From: Elusimicrobia bacterium RIFCSPLOWO2_02_FULL_39_32
GTDB taxonomy: Bacteria > Elusimicrobiota > Elusimicrobia > 2-02-FULL-39-32
Assembly (NCBI GenBank): GCA_001800135.1
Contig: MGUU01000016.1
Coordinates: 186,001 to 250,000, forward strand
DNA: 64,000 nt
Direction: 5' to 3'
Shown one piece after another: positions 44,898 through 55,400 of this stretch. The notes beneath the pieces were generated by a model. That model was not told where the DNA came from. It worked only from the letters and a program-made list of their open reading frames with translations, and made no database searches. The number at the start of each line of letters is the position of its first letter. The stretch's first letter is position 1. The translations under genes were made by a program, and so were the position numbers.

Positions 44898-44919
44898 AGT
44901 TTTTGTAAAGATTACCTCT

Positions 44920-44948
44920 TTGACAACTTTGAATAATCCTGCTATACT
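44920..44948 (+). promoter_or_regulatory. Sigma70 promoter of TA cassette 1, leaderless
   Basis: TTGACA (44920-44925, perfect) and TATACT (44943-44948), 17 bases apart. The ATG at 44955 is seven bases after the -10, exactly where transcription should start, so the message is probably leaderless. It also lies in the 57-base gap to the divergent giant 1 start. Confidence 0.85.
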
Positions 44949-44954
44949 TTTTTT

Positions 44955-45176
44955 ATGAAACAAATCCTAAAGGCTATCTATGAAAAAGGCGTTTTAAAAC
45001 CTCTAAAAAAAATAAAATTTCCAGAACATAAGGAACTAATCGTAACCATTCAAGACAACGACGATTTGCCCTCCCATCTACTTACCAAAGCTGCTGAAAA
45101 AAGTCATTCTTATCTATTTCTTAAAAAAAAAGGAGAAGACATCTACTCTTTGGATGATGGGAAACCCATCCACTAA
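44955..45176 (+). CDS. AF2212/DUF104-type antitoxin of TA cassette 1
   Basis: 73 residues beginning MKQILKAIYEKGVLKPLKKI, the K-x-I-x-A-x-Y-E-x-G-V-x-K-P-L signature of DUF104 antitoxins. It is followed after three bases by a MazF-type toxin. It should bind and neutralise the toxin and repress the shared promoter, which also faces giant 1. No ribosome-binding site precedes the ATG, consistent with a leaderless message. Confidence 0.8.
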   Translation: MKQILKAIYEKGVLKPLKKIKFPEHKELIVTIQDNDDLPSHLLTKAAEKSHSYLFLKKKGEDIYSLDDGKPIH

Positions 45177-45179
45177 AAA

Positions 45180-45527
45180 ATGAGGCTCCATCGAGGCGAT
45201 ATTGTTCTTGTTCCCTTTCCATTTACTGACCTCTCCTCAAAAAAAGTTCGACCAGCTCTAATTATCTCCTCTGATCCCCAAGAAGAGGACATTGTTCTTA
45301 TTTTTATATCTTCTGTGATACCGCCTAATATCTCTCATTATGATTATCTTTTAAAATTGTCCCATCCAAACTTTTTGATCTCAGGATTAAAAACTACATC
45401 CATTTTTAAAACCCGTAAAATCTTGACTCTAAACCGTTTACAGGTCGTTCGTTACCTTGGCCATTTAACCCTAGATATCCAATCTGAAATAGATGAACGA
45501 CTTGCACTATCCATGGGATTAAAATAA
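45180..45527 (+). CDS. PemK/MazF-family endoribonuclease toxin 1
   Basis: 115 residues with RGDIVLVPFPFTDLSSKKVR followed by PALIIS, the SH3-like N-terminus and substrate-binding loop of MazF/PemK mRNA interferases. Length is typical. It is downstream of the DUF104 antitoxin and eight bases upstream of a zinc-finger gene in the same operon. It is a diverged paralogue of the toxin at 46072. Confidence 0.88.
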   Translation: MRLHRGDIVLVPFPFTDLSSKKVRPALIISSDPQEEDIVLIFISSVIPPNISHYDYLLKLSHPNFLISGLKTTSIFKTRKILTLNRLQVVRYLGHLTLDIQSEIDERLALSMGLK

Positions 45528-45535
45528 CCTTTTCA

Positions 45536-45760
45536 ATGAAAAATAATTTATGCGCCATCTGCGGAGGAAAACTTCAAAACAAAAAAACGACCATTGATCG
45601 AATGGTAGAAGGACACATGTATTTGTTTGAGAAGGTTTCCGTTCAAATATGCGAAAAATGTAATGAAATTTGGATCCCATGCCGTGAAGCTGAACGAATG
45701 GATCAAGCCATTCAAGGAAAAATAAAACCCCATAAAAAAGTAAGCGTTCCAGTTTATTGA
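45536..45760 (+). CDS. YgiT-type zinc-finger protein
   Basis: 74 residues with two CxxC pairs (CAICGG and CEKCNE) about 28 residues apart, as in YgiT/MqsA-type N-terminal zinc-finger antitoxin proteins. The helix-turn-helix half of MqsA is absent. It is third in the cassette, possibly an accessory antitoxin or regulator. A deletion remnant of the same gene lies at 46430. Confidence 0.75.
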   Translation: MKNNLCAICGGKLQNKKTTIDRMVEGHMYLFEKVSVQICEKCNEIWIPCREAERMDQAIQGKIKPHKKVSVPVY

Positions 45761-45773
45761 AATTTCTCATTAA

Positions 45774-45857
45774 ATAAGAAAAGACAGCTACAAAACTTAC
45801 GGCTGCCATGAGTTGCATCCAGCTCCTATTATTCTTACGCATCCAAAAGTGAATCAC
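45774..45857 (-). pseudogene. Remnant of a giant-gene 5' end
   Basis: Copy of the giant 1 start region (44814-44897) at an offset of exactly 960 bases. A 31-base run is identical, from AGTTGCATCC to CTTACGCA, and the flanks are similar. It encodes MIHFWMRKNNRSWMQLMAAV but with GTG in place of ATG. The homology ends after the signal peptide, where the frame runs on antisense to the zinc-finger gene. It is the relic of a duplicated giant gene or of a duplicated junction. Confidence 0.85.
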
Positions 45858-45867
45858 AATATTTTCC

Positions 45868-45896
45868 TTGACACAAACAGTAAATCCTGCTATATT
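45868..45896 (+). promoter_or_regulatory. Sigma70 promoter of TA cassette 2, leaderless
   Basis: TTGACA (45868-45873, perfect) and TATATT (45891-45896) with a 17-base spacer. ATG 45903 is seven bases after the -10. Same geometry as the promoter of cassette 1, and part of the duplicated segment (shared AATCCTGCTATA). Confidence 0.85.
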
Positions 45897-45902
45897 TTTT
45901 AT

Positions 45903-46085
45903 ATGACATTAAAATCCATAGAAAAAGCGGTAAAATCACTTAACCTAAAAGAACAACGCAAATTGCTTACAGATTTACCTTTACTCATTCACATATCTCA
46001 AGAGGATATTGCTCGCTTAAAGGTATCTGAGAAATCATTTCAATTTTGGGACAACCCAGAAGACTCAATCTATGACACCCTATAA
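45903..46085 (+). CDS. Small putative antitoxin of TA cassette 2
   Basis: 60 residues from ATG 45903 (an in-frame ATG at 45813 lies upstream of the promoter and is rejected). The sequence MTLKSIEKAVKSLNLKEQRK and QFWDNPEDSIYDTL is not related to the DUF104 antitoxin of cassette 1, although promoter and toxin are paralogous. The end overlaps the toxin by 14 bases. Called antitoxin by position and size. Confidence 0.65.
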   Translation: MTLKSIEKAVKSLNLKEQRKLLTDLPLLIHISQEDIARLKVSEKSFQFWDNPEDSIYDTL

Positions 46086-46419
46086 ACAGGGTGATATCGT
46101 ACTTGTTCCCTTCCCCTTTACAGACTTAACCACCACGAAGAAAAGACCTGCTGTTATTATTTCTTCAGAACGGTTTAACAAAAAATATAATGATGTTATC
46201 GTGGTAGCGATCACTTCACAAATTCCTGAAAGCATATCAGAAGAAGAGATATTACTTTCTCCCATTGAACAAAAGGAATCTGGCTTGCCAAAGACATCTC
46301 TTATCAAGATCGGAAAAATTTCAACCATAGACCAAAGATTAATTAGAAAAAAACTAGGAACCATTCCACGCACAACATACAAAAAACTTATAGATGCAAT
46401 TGACACAATAATAGTGTAA
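46072..46419 (+). CDS. PemK/MazF-family endoribonuclease toxin 2
   Basis: 115 residues with QGDIVLVPFPFTDLTTTKKR, then PAVIIS and LPKTSLIKIGKISTID, which are standard MazF/PemK words. It shares GDIVLVPFPFTDL with toxin 1 but is otherwise clearly diverged. Translated by coupling from the overlapping antitoxin. Confidence 0.88.
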   Translation: MTPYKQGDIVLVPFPFTDLTTTKKRPAVIISSERFNKKYNDVIVVAITSQIPESISEEEILLSPIEQKESGLPKTSLIKIGKISTIDQRLIRKKLGTIPRTTYKKLIDAIDTIIV

Positions 46420-46429
46420 ATAACTCAAC

Positions 46430-46475
46430 ATGAAAAATAATTTATGCGCCATCTAAAGTAAGCGTTCCAGTTTAT
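46430..46475 (+). pseudogene. Deletion remnant of the YgiT zinc-finger gene
   Basis: The first 25 bases (ATGAAAAATAATTTATGCGC and CATCT) equal the start of the gene at 45536. They are joined directly to AAAGTAAGCGTTCCAGTTTA, its last bases at about 45740-45760. Roughly 180 internal bases are gone and a stop follows after eight codons. Confidence 0.9.
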
Positions 46476-46491
46476 TAAAACCCGATCCTTT

Positions 46492-46532
46492 AAAGGAAAA
46501 AGGCAACTGCAGTGCAGTTGCCTTTTTCCTTT
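46492..46532. terminator. Strong bidirectional terminator hairpin
   Basis: AAAGGAAAAAGGCAACTGCA (46492-46511) and its exact complement TGCAGTTGCCTTTTTCCTTT (46513-46532) around one central base. The GC-rich core GGCAACTGC with A and T runs on both sides suits termination from the TA operon (plus strand) and from giant 2 (minus strand, stop at 46568). Confidence 0.85.
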
Positions 46533-46567
46533 GATTCTTCATGCAGACTTCTGAACAATCACACGAA

Positions 46568-49440
46568 TTACGCTTGGATGTCAACCACGCGTTTGCCTCG
46601 GAATTTATTTTCTATGCCAATCACTAAACGGGTTACATCCCTGCCTTCCATGCCTGAAACAAGTTCAATAATCTGAACAATAGTTTCATTAAGGTCGCCA
46701 AGAGCAAGACGACTTGCGTCATCTGTAATAATGCGGAAGTTTGGACCCAGCCACCAGCCAAAATCTTTATAAATCTTAGCTGCATTGACTTTATCTGACT
46801 CTGTCTCACCTTGGAACTTAACGCGTCCAGCTCCATATCCCTCATCCAAAATCCGATATAGAGCTTCCCCATCTCGAACTCCCATTTTCTCTATCAGTTT
46901 GATTTTAAGTTCAGTTCGGAACGAATCCGCAGAACCTACGCGAGATAAAAGAATTCTTTCTCCTTCTCCAATTCCATTTTTGGTACGTTCGTGAAGTTGA
47001 GTAATTAGATGCTTAGCGCCAAGGGCAGACTCTGGATCGTCCAAGAATAACGCGGACAACTCAAACATTTCTGATTCTTCTGAGAGACCAGACAATTTTA
47101 CATTCTTGATAGAGGCAATTCCTTTATCTAGGAACGCTTTTCTGTAACCTTCAGTCACGATTTGGTTGAACTTTTCTGCTTGTTCAAAAGAAAGAGCTCT
47201 CTTTTTACCAGTTTGACGGTCAAAGAGTTGCGCAATCTCAGCTAACTTTTGCACTCCTTGCGCATCCTCACCCGACACAGATGCCCTCTCATCAAATGTA
47301 GAGGTCAATTCCTTAATCACTGGGACTGACACACTAAATTCCTTATATGCAGTTCTTAAAATAGCATCTGTCCCTTGTTTTAGCGCCGCTCTATCTCCGC
47401 TTAGGCGATACTCATATCCCAACGCGTAAAGAGCTTGTTCAATTTTTTCAATCTTTTCAGGCTCGCTGGCATTTTGAATTTGATTCAATCGAGCTTTAAA
47501 TGTTTGAGGGCGAACTTTAATGAAAGTTGCGGCGCGCGCCATAAATTCCTTTTCATTTAAATGTCTTGCGACCCGCACGCGCGCTTCAATATTTTCAGGA
47601 GCCCGACCCGCTGCTAGAAAATAACTCTTTGCCATCTGCGCTGACGCATAGACTGTTGCAGGCAGAAATGGAACCGTTCCTGCCAGCCAAGCCAAAGCTT
47701 GAGGCGGAATAAATCCATTGGAAGGCAGGGCATGAAGCACGCCGGGAAAAATCATTGAAAGGGTGAATCCCGCTAATGCAAGAAGAGCAGCGCCTGCAAT
47801 AACAGTCATTGATTTTTCTTTCATAAAATCTCGATAGTTGAGCAAAGCTTGCAGAAAAATAATTCTTTTATGTTCCATATTTTTAGCAGCTCTAAAAACA
47901 AGGGAATCCGCATAGTCTTTGGGAGAAACAACATCATAAGCGCCAAAGACTAAAGTTACCTTTGAAAGAAGACCAGGATTATTCAGCAACACCCGATAGA
48001 TAAAGTCCTCCTGAACAGAATTTCTAAAATTTGCTGGAGGAACAAACATAACAACGGATTCTTTATTAGAAAAGAAGGATTTCAGATGAAAACTAAGCGA
48101 GATGGGTGCATGTGGCTTATAAGTTACATCCAGACCTGCAGCTTTTGAAAATACTTCAAACACATCATCAGGCTTATCCGCATAACCATCATTATCATCA
48201 TATAACCTTAGCGGAGAAAGACTAGCCCCGCCTTTAAAAGAATCTCGCTGGTCAATGAATTCATAAGCAGTAAGAGCTTTCCCTCCATTTGTCTCTAATA
48301 TATTTTTAATATCAGCGGGAAGCTTACTGGCTGCTATCGCATTATCAAGATCAATAGGATTAAAGATTTCTTGACGCCCTTCTCCAAAGTTATTCAATGC
48401 AAAAAAGCGCAAGGATTCATTAAACGCTAGAATATCATTAAGCCCTTGCTGATAATCAGGAAAGTCTCTTGAATATTCCTTTTGAAGTTCATTCTGAACT
48501 TCTCGTCTGGCAAATGCAATTTCTCTAAACAGTGCCCTATTAGCTGTCCAAGGTGAGTCAAGCTCATTAATCCGTTGATCCAGAAAAGGAACCTCTCTAA
48601 AAGATTTGTAGCGATTCCTGATGATTTGATCTCCCCATGCCAGAATGTGAGCAACTCTTTGCTTACTCCACTCTTTTGTTGCTTGGTATCCTCTTAATAT
48701 AAGATGACCATAATGAAAAAGTTGAAATTGTTCATGTTCTAAGCGAAATTTATATTGCTCAGGCGTTAAACCGTTTTGCATGTAAATATAATTTATTCCA
48801 TCAGGCAGGATGCGCGAGCTGGGATCGCTAGCTAGATTGTATGAACCCATGATTGCTTTTTTCTTAAACAATTGACCAATACGAAGCTTACTGATCTGCT
48901 CTTGATCATCGCTATTCATCACTGCATCCCAATCCACGAAATTAGAATTTGTATAAGGAACAAGATAATATTTTATGGTTCCTCTGCCTGGAATCTCGAC
49001 TTCATAAAATTCTTTTGAAATAAAGTTGGTATAATTAATTAAATCTCTTATTTCATTATCATCCAACTCTTTTTTATCAATAATGTCGCCAAGTGCTCCG
49101 CCCTCCCAACCTTTTTGAGGCGAGAGATAATTCTTGATGAGGGCGATAGGGTTATTAGGGTTGATAGGGTTATTGGTTTTAAAATGCTTCACCGCCCAAA
49201 TGCCTCCGAATAAAGTTCCCAAACCAAGCGATAGCTCCAGAATGTTCCAACCGCTGAATGCTCCGCCAGAGTACGCATCTACCGCGTTTGCTATAATTCC
49301 AAAAGCGATTGCCGCAGGAACTCCCACAGTTCCCAGCCAAGAAGCCACCATCAAAGAATTTTCCGCAAACTCTTTTAAGCTTTTGTTATCCATAGGAATC
49401 GGGCGAGAAACTTTCTTTCCCCCTCCTTCATTAGTTTTAA
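46568..49440 (-). other. Unassigned C-terminal region of giant 2
   Basis: Begins with a membrane pair ([20 protein letters not shown] and [20 protein letters not shown]), then a short slippage-type tract [13 protein letters not shown] (about 49130-49180) and a soluble region. Two further membrane helices appear near 47630-47810 ([20 protein letters not shown]). The final 350 residues are helical and charged. No family recognised. Confidence 0.4.
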
Positions 49441-52400
49441 ATTGCGCCTCTGTGGATTCTTTGCCAGCAGCTCCAGTAGCATTAGAGCCGCGCATAATAA
49501 CACGTTCTCCTTTGCTTACCCTTTTAGTTCCAGCCTTAGTTTGATGCTTTCCGAATCTAACCCCATCTAACTGTTCTATTTGCTGAACATTAAAAACAAA
49601 TCCTGCTGCGCCTAAGCGTAACATCTCCTTTGCAGTTCTAGAGATATGAAGAGCATTGGTATGATCTTGGAATATGGTGACAAACTGGAATCCAAAACCA
49701 GCTCTGCCCATGTCTATGCTAAAGTTAGCGATCGCTTCTAACATCACTAAAACATCAGCGCCATATTCTCCCCAACTATCTGGATTGTCCCACCTAAACC
49801 CTTCTAATTCTTTTGCCTTCTTTATATTCTCAATCTGTTCTTTAGTTAGAACAGCAGACCATCCTTCAGGATCGCTCCAGTTAAAAGATGGAGAAAGATT
49901 TAGAGCAAAAATAATATTTTTTGCCTCAGGGTTGTGCGGATCGTTTACCACATTGTCATGAAATTCTCTGGCATGCTTAATATTAGGCCTGTCTTGTTCC
50001 ATCCATGCCACATCCGCAATCTTTGCATACTGTCTCATCCGAATAGAAGCATTTAATACCCCTAATCCGCTGTCAATTTGGTAAAAACCTTCATAAACCC
50101 TTGGTTTATCCCAATCCCAGTCAATTTCAATTCCAATTGTTTTAGCAAGAGCCTTCATCTGATTAAGAGAAAGAGTATTGGTTAAAGGATTAGTGGCATC
50201 TTCCCACCATTTCTTAATATCTTCCCTACGCTGTTCAGAAGCAAACCGGGATGTTCTCATCTCCAGAATCCTCTCCCCAACTGCTTGAGAATAGGTTTTA
50301 AGTTTAGCTTCTGCCCTCCAACTTTCAGTCAATTTCTGCAAGGCAGCTTCTTCTTTGGCAAGATGAACTGGCTGCCTTTCTAAAAGTTCTTTAACAGTGA
50401 CCTCTTTGCCATTTTCATCTTCAATCAGAGTGTCGAGTTTAAGATATGGATATTCTCCATGCTCAATCAGTTCCCGATGCTGCCAAACCGTATTGTAAGT
50501 AAAGGTATTGCCATCTTCACTTGACCGAGGATCTTTGACTTTAAGAAAATAAACATCGGTTTCTAATCTTTTTCCATTGATCCTTCCTGTAGAATTCCAA
50601 ATATCGCGAATGGTTCTGCCTAGTTCAGGAAATTCTTGCTCCCACATCTCTAAAACCTGCGCAGGAGTTTTGGGAAGCAAGATATTCTCAATCTCTTGGC
50701 GATTGACCCGGGCCATTAAATCTTTAGCTCGGTCAATAAGCGCTGCGTTATCCCCGCGATAAGCATACTCAGGCATGTCTCCTCTTGCCAAACGAATCAC
50801 ATCTTTTAAAGAAGGGAGATTTTTTACTGATGAGCCAAGAATAAAATAATGGTCCATTGGATCGTCATTACTCTGCAAGAGCTTTGCTGCCTGGGCGTCA
50901 GTGCGGGCAATAATCAAAAGCTCTGAATGAAGCCGATCCCTCTCTTTACCAGTTATCAGAAGTCTTTGAAAATGCTTTTGAATGGAAGTTAAAACTTTAC
51001 CAGCCATGTGGCCGCACTTCTTTTCCCCATCAGCTTGATCTTCTAAATGAATGCTTGCCGCCCCGGCCCGAACAAAATATTGCACGAGCTTTTCTGGCGA
51101 TAAATGTCCGGTGTCCCCATCCGCATAGAATGGAATTAAGTAATCAATCAGATAACCTTCCAAAGTTTGGAATACTGTTTCCCTCAGAGCATTTCTTTGT
51201 TCATGAGCAATTGAGCCTTGACTTACATACTGGGCAATGGCCTGCACCACAACTTCTGAAAAAAGATTGTAAAGCACGGTTTCTGAATCTTCCCTTAACT
51301 CATCCACAAAGATCGGAATATCTTCCCCTACTACATTCATAAACTTCTCTATGAACTCATCTCTAACTTCTGTGCGCAGCACTAAATCGTCTGCTTTAGT
51401 TTTAGGAAGGGTTCGATAGAATTCCTTAAAAATATCCTCCAGCTTATCAGACATCTCTTTATAACGACCCATCTGGTCTTCGTGCTGATTGCGCAAATAC
51501 CTATTAATTTCATAGATCTTATCTGGAACTGTGTTGTCCGGATACTTTGCCAAGTCTGGTTCGCCCCAGTGGTGCGACATTTGCCAGCCGCTAAAATAAA
51601 GCGCTTTCATTCCTTTTTCCGCCATTGCAGCTGCTGAAGGGCCATCCATCACTCCTCCTGTTACAATAGGGATCCCAGTTCTTTGAGCTTCTCCCATGAG
51701 GAAAAAAAGTTTTCTTGTCGTAAGATCATGAAAAGTTTTATCATCCAAAACAGAGCCGCGAATAGCATAAATTTCGCTAGCTGAATAAGGCCGATTTCTC
51801 TGGATACGGCTAAAACGATCTGACCTCATCCATTGATCAAGCGTAGAGATATTTTGTCTCATTGTCTTAATCCAAGAAGTCATGCCCGCAATTTTAACCC
51901 CGCCTGCAAAATGAGAATAGACTCTTCTAGCTATTCCTTGAACAGAACCAAATTCTCTTGCATCCGGGTTATCAAACACATAGTCAAAAGCTTCCAGTGT
52001 TTTTTTGTCCCACTCGCCTGACCTTACTTTCTCTGCCACATCTTTTCTGGAATCGCTATAGACCGCATCCAAGATTTGGTCAATGACAGCAATATCTTTT
52101 TCTGGATCCAATTCAATAATAGAAAGAAGGATTCGGGAGCCATAAGTAACCCACTTATTCTGCATGGAATAGGTGTTATCGCCATTGTCAATGATGAGCT
52201 GGCGTTCCAAAATTTTCATAATGAGCGGAGAAAACCTGCGATCATTTTTGGAAAGCCCTTGGCTTTCAAGATAATCTATTTTCTTTTCAGCGGAAGCATA
52301 AACTTTATCCAGAACCATCTTAAGCAGTTCAGGTGTAACTTTTGTGCCTGCTTTAATTACAGTGCCGTCCCGCATGGTTCCATCTTTGGTTAATACCACT

Positions 52401-55400
52401 TCATGCTTGGCAAGAGTCCACATCCAATGCCAGAATATTTCGTGAGTGGCAAAATCATTCATCATTCCGTTGTCGCTCTTGTAGTCAAAAATCTTAACAG
52501 CTTGATTCCCATTCAGCACCCCAAAACCATACTCTGCGGACATGGTAGCCGCATACTCAATGCCGTCAATGGAAATATCCCCTTTGGGAACCCGGGTAAG
52601 ATCATCCCACTTTGGTTCTGACCAGAGATTTTCTAGATCTTCTTTTGTGACCAGATAGTGTTTGATCTTGCCAAGCTCATCTACTAAACCCAAATTTTTT
52701 AAACGGTTCAATTCGCTCTCATTGCTGCGATCCACCAAACTCTGCAATTCATCTAAAGGTGTAACCAAAGGCTCTTCACCTGAACGCACATATTTTTCCG
52801 TAATAGTGGCTACCCAGCTCTGGCGATAGGTATCGTAAAGCTCGCCATTAATAATAATCAGTCCTGTTAAACGTTCGCGCAATTTATCAAACCATATATC
52901 TCTAACCGCTTTTTCATTTGCAGCCAACATTTTTTCTCTTGGTTCTCCTTGTTCAGGAACATTTCTTTCCATTACAGCTGACATTCCACCAATGGGCATG
53001 CCATTCACCATCTTCCCATTTTTTACCGCTGCCAGCACAGTAAGAATCGCGTTTCTGCGGGTATATTCTGTCATGGTTTCATCAGTCATTTTTATGTCGT
53101 GCGGATTAGGCAGAACCATGTTAGGATCGTCCTTACCCATTTCTACACGGCTAGCGATAAAGTCCCACCGCCCCACGTTCGGGCCGATGAGCCAGTCTCT
53201 TAACACCCACATGATCGCCTCTTGGTTTTGTGTGAATCGAATTCTTTCATGCAGCATCTCGATTTTTATGGTTCCTCTAGGAACCCCAATCTCTTCTTCC
53301 AACGCTTTTAACAATTTAGCGATAAGCAATGCTTCTTGCGGAGTCTCAATTTTTGGAATATAGAAATAAATTCCTGAACCATTCTTTTTTAAGGATTCAT
53401 AATTATTTAAAACATGAATCACCATGGCCGCAATGGTTGCGGGGACTCTTTCCCCGCCAATCCACATCTGGCGGTTTCTGATGCCAAGACCAGGCACGCG
53501 GTGGAAAATAGATCCCCACTCCCCGCGTGGAAGTTTAATTGAAGATTTTTTTCCTGCTGCATCTGTGTATTCATGGCCTTCCCATTTACCAGCTAAAACT
53601 TCTTTTAAATTTTTCCAAGCAAGGTAGAGTTTATCGTTGTAATCGTCTCCCGCATCTTCCCAGTCAAACATCCAAGAAGCGGTTTTGGCGTTGATGGCGC
53701 TCATCAACATTCTTAAAGCATGGGCTGGTCCTGTTCCTTGCAATCCCGGACGCAAAACTTCTTGAGGCACAGGGGTTTTATCATTTAATCTCCAACGATT
53801 CTCACTATCAACGCCATAAAAATTATCTATTAGACCTTGGCGTATCTCTTCTACTGTTAACTCGTTTCCATCCGCATCTTCAATAATTTGATCCGAATCC
53901 AAGAAACCATACTTTGCAGTTCCTTCAGAAACAGCTTTCAAGAAATCTCTGCGATCTTTTAAACGATCTGAAAATTCCGGACCAAGTTGAAGCGTAAATT
54001 TCCTAATAAGATCTTCTACTCCCACTGCTCTGCCATTCACAATTCTATTGCCAAAAATTTCCGGATACTTTCTCCAAATATCTTCACGGATCACTAATTT
54101 TTGCGCCCGCTCTCTAAAATTGATTAAACCAGAAGCTGCAGCAAGCACCGCCCCACCTCCCCAGCTCGCAGCCTGCGCTGCTACAGGCAAAGCACCGCCT
54201 AATCCCATAGCATTGGCAACATCTCCAAATGAAAAGCCCCAAAGAAGTGCGCTCACGGACAGAAGCCCAAATAATCCAATGATAACAGAAGATAAGCGAT
54301 CTCCCCTTTCTTTATCTATTTCTATATTAATTCTTTGCACTTCCTCTCTAGCGTCTTTTACTTTTTCAAATGCTCTATCTCTATCAGATCTTGATATCGA
54401 ATTATTGTCTTTATCATTTTCAGCTCTATCAAGTCTGCTCAATGCGTCTCTCAAATCTCTAGATAGGGAGCTTCTCCTATTATCATCACTAGACCCTCCA
54501 CCTCCACTCATGCCTATCACACCAGTCACTGCAATCAGAGCATAGTTCGCCTGTTTCGCTATCTTGTTGACTGACCTTTGGAAAGCAGGAATAAAGAGGT
54601 AAGCCAGTACAAACACTCCGCCTCCTATCGCTAAGGAAATGCTAAAAGAATGCGCAAGAATAAAAGCCTGAACTAAACTCAAATGCAGAGTCTGAGCTTG
54701 CAAAAAACTCCACGCAAAACTCCAAAGCGCTGGATGAGTCTGCAGAAAATATATGAGCACAGGCGCAAAAACTACAGCCGTAATAAAAAGCGCGGACACA
54801 GTAACAGATTCCGTCAAAGTAAAACCGTTCCCGGGCACACTGGGTCCAGAACTACCGTATTTTTTATCAGCTGTTGATCCGCTGCCTTCATCACCTTCGG
54901 CAGTTCCAGCGCTCATTCTCGATTCCAAATCTTCCAAATCCGATAAATATTTTACAATCGCCTGTTTATCGGGATAGATCGGGCCAGATACTAAAAGATG
55001 GTAAAATTCAAAAGTTCTCTTTCTATCGGAAAATACCAACTCTCCCGCCCTAGCAAGAAGACCATCCACCAAACTAACAACATCCTCTCCCTCTGAATCA
55101 ATCAATGATTGATGCTGTTGTTTGTATGCAGAAACTGCAAAAAGCGCCTTTGCTTGCGGACGCACGCCTGAATTGTCAATGCCAAGAAGAGCCGTTCTCA
55201 TCATAAAAGGATCATTAAGAACGCCGCTCATTGCAATGTTCAGATTCGCAATAAAGAGATCGAATGTCCTATTCTCAAACCAAAAGTCAACCACCCCTCT
55301 AACTACTTCTTCATCAACCCAAGTCATGCCATTAACAATCGCATCTTCAACGATAGACTCTACCTTTGGGACGTCGTCGTAACCTCTTTGAAGATAAACA

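Noticed and set aside
20901-44897. Giant frame as an artefact of missed stops or a sequencing error
   Set aside because: Recognisable domains continue in one frame from end to end, and an AT-rich 24-kb frame without stops cannot be chance. A second independent giant beside it shows the same style.
44898-44963. Longer N-terminus of giant 1 from ATG 44963
   Set aside because: It would overlap the perfect divergent TA promoter and the antitoxin start, and it places a basic extension before an otherwise standard signal peptide. The duplicated copy at 45857 also begins its homology at the MIHFW position.
45519-45857. 112-codon minus-strand frame as a real gene
   Set aside because: Only its first 20-28 codons match a giant gene start, the first codon is GTG in place of ATG, and the rest is antisense to the zinc-finger gene.
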